Shown piece after piece: positions 8,038 through 16,679 of a DNA stretch of 64,000 bases. The DNA comes from JALYXI01 sp963716685 (lineage in GTDB: Bacteria; Acidobacteriota; Terriglobia; Bryobacterales; Bryobacteraceae). Within the stretch, counting starts at the first letter, position 1. The number at the start of each line of letters is the position of its first letter. The notes under the pieces were generated by a model, which had not been told where the DNA came from, made no database searches, and saw only the letters and a program-made list of their open reading frames with translations. A program made the position numbers and the translations under genes. Where the stretch lies: assembly GCA_963716685.1 (NCBI GenBank), contig CAVQTR010000003.1, forward strand, positions 1,116,001 through 1,180,000, read 5' to 3'.

Positions 8038-9002
8038 TGGAGCCACACGCATCGCTGGTTTGCTTTGTCCTCGCAAAAAAATGCGCGAGTTCCTTCCGGT
8101 TTATGATGGGACGCCCACTCGCGTCCATTGATGAAAAATGGCTTGCACCACGCCTCGCTGTCAAGGGTTCGCGGGGCGATTACGGACACTGACAGCATCC
8201 CCGGCGCGGGATATCCCGTGCGCGGATCCATAATGTGGGCATAAATTTTGCCTCCCGCTTCGAAGAACTTTTCGTAGCTTCCTGAGGTCGAGAGCGATTC
8301 GTTTTTCAGAACCACATCCTCCACCGTTTTCGTCTCGTCCCGCGGATCGCGAATCGAAACCGTCCATCCCGCTTCGCCCGGCGGTGCCCCAATTCCGTAA
8401 ATGCTGCTCCCTGCGGCCGTCACCAGACCCGAATCAATCCCGTGCGCGCGCAGCACCTGCACCATCCGGTCTACCGCGTACCCCTTCCCGATTCCGCCCG
8501 GGTCGATCTCCACCCCGGAATGAGCGAACTGCACCGTGCGCGTGGCCGCGTCCAGCACCACATTCCGGTAACCCACGTCCGCCATCGCTTTCTTCACTTC
8601 TCCCGGATGCGGCAAATGTCCGCTGCCTCTATAAAATCCCCAGACTTTCATCAGGGGTCCCACGGTAATGTCGAACGCGCCTTCGCTCCTGCGGCTGTAG
8701 TCCAGGCAGTCCCGCAGCAGCTCGAACAGCTCGTCCGGGACTTCTACCGGACCTTCCGCCGCGCGCCGGTTCACCAGACTCCACGGGCTGAACGGTTTGT
8801 AGTTGGATAATTCTTCGTCCAAACGGCGAACTTCCGCGAATGCCGCCTCCGCCGCCGCTTCCAGTTGCGTCCGGTCCACCCCGTAGAGCACCACGGAGTA
8901 CGTCGAACCCATAGCTTCCCGGCTGCTTTCCAGCCGCAGCATGTCCGCCGCCCCCGCGGGGGAGGGAGCCATGAAGAACGGGAGCAAAACCAAAACTAAC
9001 AC
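8034..9002 (-). CDS. apbE: FAD:protein FMN transferase
   Basis: 322 residues from GTG 9002, which gives an N-terminal signal peptide (LVLVLLPFFMAPSPAGA). ApbE motifs visible are MGSTYSV near residue 31, ELSNYKP near 66, the VEIDPGGIGKGYAVDRMV metal/FAD site near 165-182, and HIMDPRTGYP near 255. ApbE proteins attach FMN through a phosphoester bond to Thr or Ser of periplasmic or membrane flavoproteins such as NqrB/NqrC or RnfG, using FAD and Mg2+. No partner flavoprotein gene is in the window. It lies 7 bases after rbfA and overlaps hemE. Confidence 0.92.
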   Translation of the reverse strand: MLVLVLLPFFMAPSPAGAADMLRLESSREAMGSTYSVVLYGVDRTQLEAAAEAAFAEVRRLDEELSNYKPFSPWSLVNRRAAEGPVEVPDELFELLRDCLDYSRRSEGAFDITVGPLMKVWGFYRGSGHLPHPGEVKKAMADVGYRNVVLDAATRTVQFAHSGVEIDPGGIGKGYAVDRMVQVLRAHGIDSGLVTAAGSSIYGIGAPPGEAGWTVSIRDPRDETKTVEDVVLKNESLSTSGSYEKFFEAGGKIYAHIMDPRTGYPAPGMLSVSVIAPRTLDSEAWCKPFFINGREWASHHKPEGTRAFFCEDKANQRCVWLQ

Positions 9003-9009
9003 ATTATGT

Positions 9010-9384
9010 TTATGTTTCGGACGAATTTTCCGGGCCGCGCTTATTTTTCCTGACGCGCTCCAGCAGCGTTTCCACCCGGCTCGCCGCCGCCAGCCCCGTG
9101 TCCGTGGTAAACGTCAGCTCCGGAACGTGCCGCAGCTGCAGCCGCCCGGCCAGCTGGTGCCGCAGATGCGCGCGAGCGTGGTTCAGCGCGTCCAACGCTT
9201 CTTTTTGCTGCGCGGCATCCCCGAACACCGCGATGTTCACCCGCGCCTGCCGGCCGTCCGGCGACACCGCCACTTCCGCGATAGTCGCCCCCTTCACCCG
9301 CGGGTCGGCCATTTCAAAATTCACAATCTGGGAGAGCTCTTCGCGAACCGCTTCCGAAACCCGTGCTGTGCGCCGCTGGTCCAT
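9010..9384 (-). CDS. rbfA: 30S ribosome-binding factor A
   Basis: 124 residues, normal RbfA length. It opens MDQRRTARVSEAVREELSQI and contains the ADPRVKGATIAEVAVSPDG core of the type-II KH fold and the RHVPELTFTTD strand. RbfA binds the 16S rRNA 5' region during late 30S maturation and is needed for cold adaptation in model bacteria. The ATG follows the DUF503 stop by one base, in the conserved order infB-DUF503-rbfA. Confidence 0.93.
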   Translation of the reverse strand: MDQRRTARVSEAVREELSQIVNFEMADPRVKGATIAEVAVSPDGRQARVNIAVFGDAAQQKEALDALNHARAHLRHQLAGRLQLRHVPELTFTTDTGLAAASRVETLLERVRKNKRGPENSSET

Positions 9385-9385
9385 G

Positions 9386-9670
9386 TCAAATCCACTCCAC
9401 TTCCGCCCGCACCAGCATCGGTCCCAGCAACTCGGAAGCGGCTTCTTCCACCCGCTGCAGCGCTTCCTCCGCCGCCTTCCGGTCAGCCGAAATGGTCACC
9501 GCCGCCACCACCGAGCGCTGCCAAAGATCCTGAAAGTCGATCTCCGCCACCGCCACATTGAAATGCGACCGCAGCCGGTCCTTCAGGCTCTTCACCACCT
9601 GCCGCTTGTCCTTCAGAGAATGGGCGTGATCCATCCGCAGTTCGAAAGTGACCACACCCAGCGCGGCCAT
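9386..9670 (-). CDS. DUF503 (YlxP-like) protein
   Basis: 94 residues with the family pattern: an N-terminal strand, HSLKDKRQVVKSLKDRLRSH (residues about 17-36), FNVAVAEIDFQDLWQRSVVA and a C-terminal acidic helix. DUF503/YlxP proteins are encoded between infB and rbfA in many bacteria, exactly as here, which supports a link to ribosome maturation, but no biochemical role is established. It is three bases downstream of infB and one base upstream of rbfA. Confidence 0.9.
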   Translation of the reverse strand: MAALGVVTFELRMDHAHSLKDKRQVVKSLKDRLRSHFNVAVAEIDFQDLWQRSVVAAVTISADRKAAEEALQRVEEAASELLGPMLVRAEVEWI

Positions 9671-9673
9671 CGC

Positions 9674-12600
9674 TTACGCTACTTCGCTGATCACCTTCTC
9701 CGTCACGAACGCTTCCAGGATGTCGCCCACCTTCACGTCGCCAGAGTTCTCGAGCGTGATGCCGCACTCCATCCCGTTCCGGACTTCGCTCACGTCATCT
9801 TTGAAGCGTTTCAGGTTGCCCACCTTGGTCTTCAGCACCACCGCGCCCTCGCGGATCACCTTGACCATGCAGTCGCGGTTGATGTTGCCATCCGTAACCA
9901 GGCACCCGGCCACCGTTCCCACTTTCGAGACTTTGAACGTCTGCCGCACTTCCGCCCTGCCCCGGTAAATCTCGCGGTAGGTCGGAGCCAGCAGGCCCGC
10001 CATCGCCTTCCGGATTTCGTCCGTCAGGTTGTAAATGATCGAGTGCAGCCGGATATCCACCTGCTCGTGCTCCGCCGCCGCTGCCGCCGCCCGGTCCGGC
10101 TTCACATTGAAGCCGATGATGATCGCCTCCGAAGCCGCCGCCAGATCGACATCCGATTCGCTGATCGCGCCCACTCCGGAGAGCAGCACGCGCACCCGCA
10201 CCTTGTCCGTCGATAGCTTCTCCAGCGTGTCGCGCAGCACTTCCGCCGAACCGCCCACGTCCGATTTCAGGATCAGATTCAGATCCTTCACCTCGCCCTG
10301 AGCCATCTGCTTCTGCAGCTGTTCCAGCGTCATCCGCTTGTTCTTCGCCAGCGCCACGTCGCGCGCCTTGGCTTCGCGGTACATCACGATCTGCTTCGCC
10401 TTGGCAGTGTCCGTTACCACCTGGAATTCGTCGCCTGCCGTCGGCAGTGCATCAAGACCCAGCACCTCCACCGGCATCGACGGCTCACATTCGCGCACCT
10501 GCGCGCCCCGGTCGTCGATCAGCGCCCGCACCTTGCCGAATACATCGCCGCAGATGAAGAAATCCCCCACTCGCAGCGTTCCGTTGCGCACCAGCACCGT
10601 CGCCACCGGACCCCGTCCGCGGTCCAGCTTCGATTCCAGCACCGAGCCCATCGCCGGCCGCGACGGATTCGCCTTCAGATCCAGAATGTCCGCCACCAGC
10701 AGAATCATCTCGAGCAGCGTATCCAGATTCTGCTTCGTCCGCGCCGATACCGGAACCATGACGACATCGCCGCCCCAGTCTTCCGCCAGCAGCCCGCGGT
10801 CCGACAGCTGCTGCTTGATGCGGTCCACCTGTGCTTCCGGCCGGTCCACCTTGTTAATCGCTACGATAATCGGCACCTTCGCCGCGCGCGCATGGTCGAT
10901 GGCTTCAATCGTCTGCGGCATCACTCCGTCATCCGCCGCCACCACCAGCACCACAATGTCGGTGACCTTCGCGCCGCGAGCCCGCATCCGCGTGAACGCT
11001 TCGTGTCCCGGAGTATCGATGAAAACGATCTTCCGGCCATTCTTCTCGATGTGATACGCGCCGATATGCTGCGTGATGCCGCCCGCTTCGCGCGCCGCCA
11101 CGCTGGTCTCCCGGATCGCGTCGAGCAGCGACGTCTTTCCGTGATCCACGTGGCCCATAATGGTCACCACCGGAGCGCGCGCCTGCAGATCGGTCGCCTC
11201 CTCCATGATCTGCACATCCGCCATCGCCTCTTCTTCGAAGCTGATGGTCGATGTCGAAGCGCCGAATTCCCGCGCGATGTCCGTCGCCAGCTTTCCGTCC
11301 AGCGTCTGGTTGATGGTCGCGAAAATTCCGCGGTCCACCAGCTTCTTGATCACCAGGTTTGCCTTGACGTCCAGCTTCTCCGACAGCTCCTTTACCGTCA
11401 CGCCCTCGGAAATCGTAATGTCGCGATTGACCGGGGGCGGTCCCGCCGGAGCTTCCCGGCGCGTCGGACGCAGAATCTTCTCCGCATCGTCCCCGTCCCG
11501 TCGGCGTCCCTGCGGACGCGCTCCCGGCCGATTGTTATACCCGCCCGGCCGCCTCTGCTGATCCGGTAAGGGCGGCGCCGAACCCGGCCCCACCAAACCG
11601 CCCGGAGTCCGCGAAGTCGGATGCATGCCAGGCCGCAGCGGACCGCCCGGACGCTGCGGCCCCGGCGCTCCGCCCGGACGTGCCGGACCGCGCGCCGTCG
11701 AAGGCGCACCCGGACGTCCCGGCCCCTGATAAATTGGCCGCCCTGGCGTGGGCGATGCCGGAGGACGCATCGGCGCGCCCGGACGCGGTGAAGGCGGCGG
11801 AGCCGCAAACGCCGGATTCGGTACCCGCGGAGCCGTCAGTTTCGCCGCCAGATCCGGACGCGGCGGCACCACCGGCCGCTGCGAAGGCTGACCTACCAGC
11901 CCCGGCCGCCCGCTCGCCTGCGGCGGACGCGCCTGTCCCGGAACCTGCGCGCCCGGAACCGGAGGCCCCGCGCTGCGCTGCACATTTGGATTTGGTCCGC
12001 CCGGCGCAATCTGCGCTGACGGCTGATTCGGACGCGCCGCCGGTCCGCCCGGAGCCGGACGCGGACCGCCCGGAGCCGGAGATCCCGGACCCTGCGCTGC
12101 CGGAGCGATAGGACCGCCCGGACGCGGCGCGGGCCGCTGAATCAAAGGAGTGCCCGGGGCTACATGCGCCACCGGAGGAGCCGCGCTCGGCAAAGGCTGC
12201 CGCGGTCCCGTCAGAATCTGTCCCGGTCGGGGAGCCGTCGGAATCGGACGCGCGGGCGGCGGCACCGGACGCCCCGGAGCCGAACCTTCCTGCGCCGGAG
12301 CGGCCGTTCCCGGACCCGTTCTTCCAGGCGCGCCCGTCGGCGGACCAGCTTGCCGCGCTGCCGGCTGCTGTGGTGCCGCAGGAGCAGCCGGTTGTTGTAT
12401 TGAGGACGCCTGCTCTGGCGCCGGCGGCTGCTGCGCTGCGGGACGCGGTGGCGGGGCTCCCGGCGTAGCCAGGGGCGGCCGGAACGAACCCGCCAGCGGG
12501 GGACGCAGTCCAAACCGCGGCGCCGGTTTCTCTTCTTCCGGCGCGGGCGCTTCCGCCGCCACCGGAGTAGCCGGTTTCGGTTCTTCGGCGGGCTTCTCCA

Positions 12601-12973
12601 CCTCCGCCGCCTTCACTTCAGCAGGCGGCGTGGCCGGTACACTCTCGGCGGCCCGGCTCTCCACCGGTTTCGATACTTCCGGCTTCGGTGCCGGCGGGGC
12701 CACCGGCTCGGGGTCGTAAAGCCCGCGCTCGTCGCTGTCGGCCGGCTCCTCGCGCGCATAATCGTCGTCGTGGTCGTGCTCCACGCCGTTCGTGTGCGCT
12801 CCGCCGTCGCCGCCGCCCACGAAGATCTCTTTGAGCTTCGCGGCGACATCTTCATCCACCGAGCTGGAGTGCGTTTTTCCGGTAATCCCGAGCTCCTTCA
12901 GCTTGTCAACGATCGCATGCGACTTGACTTCGAGTTCTCTGGCGAGCTCGTTGATCCGTCGAGATTTGTTCAT
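9674..12973 (-). CDS. infB: Translation initiation factor IF-2
   Basis: 1099 residues, longer than usual. Residues 1-55 are a first IF2_N helical domain (RINELARELEVKSHAIVDKL). From about 100 to 500 it is Pro/Gly/Ala/Arg low-complexity sequence. A second IF2_N domain follows (TVKELSEKLDVKANLVIKKL). The GTPase domain starts near 605 with GHVDHGKTSLLDAI (G1), then DTPGHEAF (G3) and NKVD (G4). Domains II to IV, including the fMet-tRNA-binding C-terminal domain, complete the protein. IF-2 brings initiator tRNA to the 30S subunit and promotes subunit joining. It follows nusA by 30 bases; no clear Shine-Dalgarno is visible before ATG 12973. Confidence 0.97.
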   Translation of the reverse strand: MNKSRRINELARELEVKSHAIVDKLKELGITGKTHSSSVDEDVAAKLKEIFVGGGDGGAHTNGVEHDHDDDYAREEPADSDERGLYDPEPVAPPAPKPEVSKPVESRAAESVPATPPAEVKAAEVEKPAEEPKPATPVAAEAPAPEEEKPAPRFGLRPPLAGSFRPPLATPGAPPPRPAAQQPPAPEQASSIQQPAAPAAPQQPAARQAGPPTGAPGRTGPGTAAPAQEGSAPGRPVPPPARPIPTAPRPGQILTGPRQPLPSAAPPVAHVAPGTPLIQRPAPRPGGPIAPAAQGPGSPAPGGPRPAPGGPAARPNQPSAQIAPGGPNPNVQRSAGPPVPGAQVPGQARPPQASGRPGLVGQPSQRPVVPPRPDLAAKLTAPRVPNPAFAAPPPSPRPGAPMRPPASPTPGRPIYQGPGRPGAPSTARGPARPGGAPGPQRPGGPLRPGMHPTSRTPGGLVGPGSAPPLPDQQRRPGGYNNRPGARPQGRRRDGDDAEKILRPTRREAPAGPPPVNRDITISEGVTVKELSEKLDVKANLVIKKLVDRGIFATINQTLDGKLATDIAREFGASTSTISFEEEAMADVQIMEEATDLQARAPVVTIMGHVDHGKTSLLDAIRETSVAAREAGGITQHIGAYHIEKNGRKIVFIDTPGHEAFTRMRARGAKVTDIVVLVVAADDGVMPQTIEAIDHARAAKVPIIVAINKVDRPEAQVDRIKQQLSDRGLLAEDWGGDVVMVPVSARTKQNLDTLLEMILLVADILDLKANPSRPAMGSVLESKLDRGRGPVATVLVRNGTLRVGDFFICGDVFGKVRALIDDRGAQVRECEPSMPVEVLGLDALPTAGDEFQVVTDTAKAKQIVMYREAKARDVALAKNKRMTLEQLQKQMAQGEVKDLNLILKSDVGGSAEVLRDTLEKLSTDKVRVRVLLSGVGAISESDVDLAAASEAIIIGFNVKPDRAAAAAAEHEQVDIRLHSIIYNLTDEIRKAMAGLLAPTYREIYRGRAEVRQTFKVSKVGTVAGCLVTDGNINRDCMVKVIREGAVVLKTKVGNLKRFKDDVSEVRNGMECGITLENSGDVKVGDILEAFVTEKVISEVA

Positions 12974-13003
12974 AAAGAAAACGTCAAATTACCGTTACTG
13001 CCG

Positions 13004-14497
13004 TCAGCCCGCGCTGCCTTCGCGCGTGCCACCTTCAAGTGCGCCGTCCTGCGCCACAGGCGCGTTTCCGGGACTATCTATATTATCAGAAAGGCTTTCC
13101 ACGGACTCCCCATCCGCCGGCTCCTCATACCCCGGTTCGGCGGCTTCGTCCCCGGCCTCCGCTTCCTCGTCCCCGGTCGTCTCGTCCGGCGGTCTCTCCG
13201 TCGTCACGTCCGCATCCGGTTCCGCCGCTTCCTCGAACTGACCGTAGTACCCAATCACCGCCAGCTGAATCCGCTCCACCATCTCGGAAGAAATTCCCGG
13301 AATCTCCTGCAGTTCCTCCGGCGTCATCTCCCCAAGCTTCTCCACCGTTTTGATTCCGCTGCGCTCGAGCATCGCCCCGATCGAAGGCTCCAGCCCATAC
13401 TCCGTCAGCGTTGAAAGCGGCGACCCCGCCGCCACCAGCGCCTCCATGGCCGATTCCACTTCCTGGCGCTTCTCTTCCTCGCTCTTGATATCGACCTTCC
13501 AGCCGAGCAGTTTCGCGGCCAGTCGTACGTTCTGTCCCTTTTTTCCGATCGCCAGCGAAAGCTGCGAATCGTCCACAATCACTTCCATGTGCTTCTCGCC
13601 CGCGTCGATCACTGTCACCCGGCTGATCTTCGCCGGCGACAGCGCATGCGTCGCGAACTGCACCGGGTCTTCCGAATACTCGATAATGTCGATCTTTTCG
13701 CCCCGCAGCTCCCGGATAATCGACTGCACCCGCATGCCCTTCATCCCCACGCATGCGCCCACGCAGTCCACATCCCGGTCCCGGCTCTGCACCGCGATCT
13801 TCGTCCGCTCGCCCGCTTCCCGCGCGCAGCCCTTGATCGTCACCGTGCTGTCGTAAATCTCCGGCACTTCCTGCTCGAACAAACGCCGCACCAGCTCCGG
13901 ATCGGCTCGCGACACCACCACGCCCGGCCCCTTGCTCGCCTTGTCCACAACCTTGATCACGCACCGCACCCGGTCGCCGATGCTGAAGCTCTCCAGCCGC
14001 GACTGTTCCTTCTTCGGCAGCCGCGCCTCCGTCTTCCCGAGATCGAGCACCAGATCCTGGCCCTCGATGCGCTTCACCGTGCAGTTCACCAGCTCGCCCG
14101 CGCGTCCCGAGTATTCATTGAATACCGTCTCGCGCTCCGCCTCCCGCACCTTCTGAAAAATCACCTGCTTCGCCGTCTGCGCTGAAATCCGCCCCAGTGC
14201 TTCGGTCGGCTTCGGGATCCGCACTTCCGATCCCATGCTGGCCGATGAGTCCACGCGCGCCGCTTCCGCCAGCGTCATCTCCTTCGCCGGGTCCTCCACC
14301 TGCTCCACAACCCGCTTTACCGCGTACAGCTTCAGCGCGCCCGTCCGGCTGTCCAGATCGGCGACATAGTCCTCGTTGGTGCGGAAGTGCTTCCGCGCCG
14401 CAACCAGCAGCGCGTCTTTCACCGCATCCAGAACGATTCCGGAATCGATTCCCTTTTCCTTGCTCAGGATTTCGATAGATTGAAAAATGGTTTCCAC
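13004..14497 (-). CDS. nusA: Transcription termination/antitermination factor NusA
   Basis: 497 residues from GTG 14497, preceded by GAAGAGG. Domains in order: N-terminal RNA polymerase-binding domain (1-130), S1 domain (about 135-200, GRAGELVNCTVKRIEGQDLV), two KH domains (about 230-350, with CVGMKGMRVQSIIRELRGEK and SLAIGKKGQNVRLAAKLLGW), and a helix-hairpin-helix-like stretch (TPEELQEIPGIS). It ends in a roughly 65-residue strongly acidic tail (EEAEAGDEAAEPGYEEPADG). NusA controls pausing, termination and antitermination. It sits between rimP and infB in the universal order; the acidic tail resembles extensions seen in other phyla and may modulate autoinhibition. Confidence 0.96.
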   Translation of the reverse strand: METIFQSIEILSKEKGIDSGIVLDAVKDALLVAARKHFRTNEDYVADLDSRTGALKLYAVKRVVEQVEDPAKEMTLAEAARVDSSASMGSEVRIPKPTEALGRISAQTAKQVIFQKVREAERETVFNEYSGRAGELVNCTVKRIEGQDLVLDLGKTEARLPKKEQSRLESFSIGDRVRCVIKVVDKASKGPGVVVSRADPELVRRLFEQEVPEIYDSTVTIKGCAREAGERTKIAVQSRDRDVDCVGACVGMKGMRVQSIIRELRGEKIDIIEYSEDPVQFATHALSPAKISRVTVIDAGEKHMEVIVDDSQLSLAIGKKGQNVRLAAKLLGWKVDIKSEEEKRQEVESAMEALVAAGSPLSTLTEYGLEPSIGAMLERSGIKTVEKLGEMTPEELQEIPGISSEMVERIQLAVIGYYGQFEEAAEPDADVTTERPPDETTGDEEAEAGDEAAEPGYEEPADGESVESLSDNIDSPGNAPVAQDGALEGGTREGSAG

Positions 14498-14543
14498 GGG
14501 GCCTCTTCTCTTCCTAAAATGAATTCTCGGGAAATGTTGCGGG

Positions 14544-15008
14544 CTACCACTCGAATTTCAGATTGGCGCGTTCCACCTGTGCGTACGGAAACTGAATTTC
14601 AGTCCCCTGCGGCAACGCGAGCGAAATCATCTCGCCTCCCGCATGCGCAATGGTGCCTTCGAAATGCCGCTGGCCGGAGATCGGCTCGCGCAGCGCGATC
14701 TTCGCCTTTTTTCCCTGAAATCGCTCGAAGTCTTTCATTTTTAACAGCTTCCGTTCCACGCCAGGCGAACTGACCTCCAGCGTGTAATGCGCCGGAATCA
14801 CGTCCTCGGCATCCAGAGCCGCCCCCACCTCATGCGATACCTTTTCACAATCGGTGTGCGTCACGCCCTCCGGTTTATCAATCGAAATCCGAAGAAACTG
14901 GTTCTTTCCTCCGCCCTTCAGTTCGACTTCGACGATCTCGATCCCGTCCGCCCCGGCTACCCGCCCGGCAATTTCCTCGATCTTCGCCACCACTGACTGC
15001 TTTGCCAT
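14544..15008 (-). CDS. rimP: Ribosome maturation factor RimP
   Basis: 154 residues from ATG 15008 (a TTG at 15026 is in frame but overlaps the leader terminator region). The N-terminal domain carries GIEIVEVELKGGGKNQFLRI and the DCEKVSHEVGAALDAED segment; YTLEVSSPGVERKL near 75-90 is the family signature. The C-terminal part is the SH3-like domain. RimP is needed for 30S assembly. It heads the rimP-nusA-infB operon and follows a leader hairpin. The 46-base gap to nusA holds no evident terminator. Confidence 0.93.
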   Translation of the reverse strand: MAKQSVVAKIEEIAGRVAGADGIEIVEVELKGGGKNQFLRISIDKPEGVTHTDCEKVSHEVGAALDAEDVIPAHYTLEVSSPGVERKLLKMKDFERFQGKKAKIALREPISGQRHFEGTIAHAGGEMISLALPQGTEIQFPYAQVERANLKFEW

Positions 15009-15030
15009 AAAAACCGCAAATCCCAATAAA

Positions 15031-15051
15031 AAAGTGGGCTTGCGCCCACTT
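15031..15051 (-). terminator. Terminator-like hairpin in the rimP leader
   Basis: On the minus strand AAGTGGGC (15051-15044) pairs perfectly with GCCCACTT (15039-15032) across a GCAA loop, a GNRA tetraloop. The stem runs straight into TTTTTT and ATT. It lies 23 bases before the rimP start and so is in the leader of the rimP-nusA-infB operon. A leader terminator of this form is known from the rimP-leader RNA family (Rfam). NusA controlling its own operon through it is the usual proposal. Confidence 0.7.
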
Positions 15052-15052
15052 A

Positions 15053-15074
15053 GGAGTTCGACACGACCAACTCC
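15053..15074 (-). promoter_or_regulatory. Second dyad upstream of the rimP leader terminator
   Basis: GGAGTT at 15053-15058 is complementary to AACTCC at 15069-15074 across a 10-base loop, directly upstream of the leader terminator. It may be the first hairpin of a two-hairpin leader, or an operator if transcription starts downstream of it. A weak promoter-like pair (TTGCCT, 16 bases, TAAACT on the minus strand, 15102-15075) abuts it, and that placement would put most of this dyad outside the transcript. Confidence 0.3.
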
Positions 15075-15107
15075 AGTTTAGCGCAGTAGTGGTAAAAGGC
15101 AAGTAGT

Positions 15108-15479
15108 GTGACGCGCGTCCGAATCGATAAGTGGCTGTGGGCCGCTCGCTTCTTCAAAACCCGGTCGCTCGCCTCCCGCGCCTGCGACCTCGGCCGGGTC
15201 GAATCCGGCGGCCAGCCCGCCAAACCCGCCCGCGAAGTCCGCCCCGGCGACCTGCTCCGCATCCATAATGATGCCGGCGACTTCCACGTCGAGGTGCTCC
15301 TGCTCAGCGAGATGCGCGGCCCCGCTGCCGTCGCCCAGACCCTCTACCGCGAAACGGAAGATAGCCGCGAAGCCCGCCGCAAACTCTCGGAAGAGCGCCA
15401 GGCCATGCCCCGCTTCGACCCGATCAAACCTACCAAGCGCGACCGCCGCCTCATCGACCGTCTGCGTGGAAGGCAGTAA
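15108..15479 (+). CDS. S4-domain RNA-binding protein, Hsp15-like
   Basis: 123 residues from GTG 15108. The S4 domain covers residues 3-60: RIDKWLWAARFFKTRSLASR and the later V-R-P-G-D-L-L strand. A basic C-terminal tail (DPIKPTKRDRRLIDRLRGRQ) is typical of Hsp15/HslR. Hsp15 binds free 50S subunits that still carry nascent peptidyl-tRNA after heat shock and helps recycle them. Here the gene is divergent from rimP, and the start is only about 30 bases from the rimP leader hairpins. Confidence 0.85.
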   Translation: MTRVRIDKWLWAARFFKTRSLASRACDLGRVESGGQPAKPAREVRPGDLLRIHNDAGDFHVEVLLLSEMRGPAAVAQTLYRETEDSREARRKLSEERQAMPRFDPIKPTKRDRRLIDRLRGRQ

Positions 15480-15658
15480 CCTGCCGCGGACAGCGCCGGA
15501 ACAGCGCGAGTATGCCAAGGTGCTGTTCTGGAGCTTCGTCGCCGGCTTCTCGGAACGCCGGCGAAGACAAGGAAAAGAAGGCCGAGGCGGAAACGTGAGG
15601 GACCGATTGCGGCAAGGCAATGGAGGCAAAAGCTTACTTGCCAACTCCATCTCGGAGC
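15480..15658 (+). other. Gap with a possible coding relic
   Basis: No intact gene. One plus frame at about 15480-15580 reads like the C-terminus of a membrane-anchored protein (REYAKVLFWSFVAGFSER), then turns into basic low-complexity sequence. It has no start of its own and may be a gene remnant left at the edge of the adjacent compositionally different insert. Confidence 0.2.
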
Positions 15659-16168
15659 CTATTTCCAGACGGCAATGAGCAGGCCAGCGCTAAATCCTAC
15701 TGACTGGTCGCGGCCCTTAGTGAAATCATATTCATACGCTGGTTCGAAATACCAACCAAACCGACGGCTCCGGTAAGGCCAATACATGAAATCAAGCGCG
15801 ACCTCAACACCAACAGAGTTAACAGATATCCCATGGTCTCGTGCGTGAATCCATGTCGGACCAATCCCAGCCATAATTTCCAGTTTTTTGGAAACGGTCC
15901 ATGGTTTCTTAAAGAGAAGATCGGTGTCCCACGTTGTCACGTGATGACTGAAGGATGGAGTGGTTCCTAACTCAAGCTCCAACCAGTTTTCTATCGGAGT
16001 CGCTTCTACGGCGACGGTAGGACTATTCGTTGACCCCGCCCCCGTGACACTCCAACCGGGGGCATCGCCAACCTCGAAAATCGCAATAGGTTCTGTCTTT
16101 TGTTGAGCAAGGGCTGGTGCACCAAAAGAAAGTAGGAATACGAGCGAGACTCTGATCGACCATGGCAT
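15659..16168 (-). CDS. Secreted protein, small beta-barrel-like, function unknown
   Basis: 169 residues beginning with a clear signal peptide (SIRVSLVFLLSFGAPALAQQ). The mature part is rich in alternating aromatic/polar strands (WLELELGTTPSFSHHVTTWD, FGWYFEPAYEYDF) and ends in a strand closing AVWK, suggesting a small outer-membrane barrel or a fragment of one. It has no recognisable family. Base composition is visibly more A+T-rich than the rimP-hem operon next door, in keeping with the insert that runs to about 22.7 kb. Confidence 0.55.
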   Translation of the reverse strand: MPWSIRVSLVFLLSFGAPALAQQKTEPIAIFEVGDAPGWSVTGAGSTNSPTVAVEATPIENWLELELGTTPSFSHHVTTWDTDLLFKKPWTVSKKLEIMAGIGPTWIHARDHGISVNSVGVEVALDFMYWPYRSRRFGWYFEPAYEYDFTKGRDQSVGFSAGLLIAVWK

Positions 16169-16313
16169 CGCGGGCCTATCCCGTTCGCTTCTTTGTCGTC
16201 AATGTACCGCGTTTTCTCCCGCTCCGCTTCCCGTTTGACTCTAGCGCTCCCGGTTTCGCGACCTGATGGAATGGCCCGGATGCGGAGGGTCTTCATGGGC
16301 ACCGCTTTGCTCC
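16169..16313. other. Non-coding stretch left of the repeats
   Basis: First part of a 511-base gene-free gap (16169-16679). It is the upstream region of the beta-barrel-like gene. I see no promoter I would defend and no RNA gene. The rest of the gap is repeat and transposase debris, listed separately, plus 16597-16679 in which I see nothing. Confidence 0.5.
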
Positions 16314-16440
16314 GTAGTCAAGGCACCGTCGAAGCCGTGATGATTACCGTATCGCGTACCGGACAGGTTTGAAGGTTTTATCCCAGCCAGCTGTCACCGG
16401 CAATCCCGCTTTCGGCGATCACAACCCCGAACAGCCTGGT
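16314..16440 (+). repeat. Direct repeat Y, left copy
   Basis: 127 bases beginning GTAGTCAAGGCACC and ending CAGCCTGGT. The right copy is at 22556-22653. The copies match closely except that this one carries 29 extra bases after GATTACCGTAT, bounded by TAT on both sides. It abuts the left IS630 fragment through a shared CTGGT. No open frame is conserved between the copies. Confidence 0.8.
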
Positions 16441-16596
16441 GTTGTGTCCCATAATTAATTGACATACGAGCGCGCCGCTGTAACCTGGGGCATGACCATT
16501 GGGCGCCCCAGGGAAGAGCTTGTTCTCAGGGAGGAGGAGCACGTTCAACTTTCAGGTCTGGCCAGCACAAACGAACGTATCTTGCTGCCGTCCTAA
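16436..16596 (+). mobile_element. IS630-type transposase N-terminal fragment with element end, left copy
   Basis: The 127 bases 16436-16562 repeat at 22392-22519 with about 94 percent identity by eye. An ATG at 16492 opens MTIGRPREELVLREEEHVQL, the N-terminus of IS630-family transposases (GRP...LVLs..E...L), then diverges and stops at 16596 after 34 codons. The DDE catalytic core is absent, so this is a dead remnant. The upstream part (GTTGTGTCCCATAATTAATT) is probably the element's terminal sequence. Confidence 0.7.
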
Positions 16597-16679
16597 CCTC
16601 GGCGAAGATGCCCGTAAAGGCGGTCGCGTGAGAGTTAGGCGTCACAAAGCGAATTAGTCTCGGGAAGACACTGGTTGTC

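Noticed and set aside
15078..15650. 190-codon minus-strand frame opposite the S4 gene and gap
   Set aside because: Covers the S4 gene antisense and the rimP leader hairpins; no start signal.
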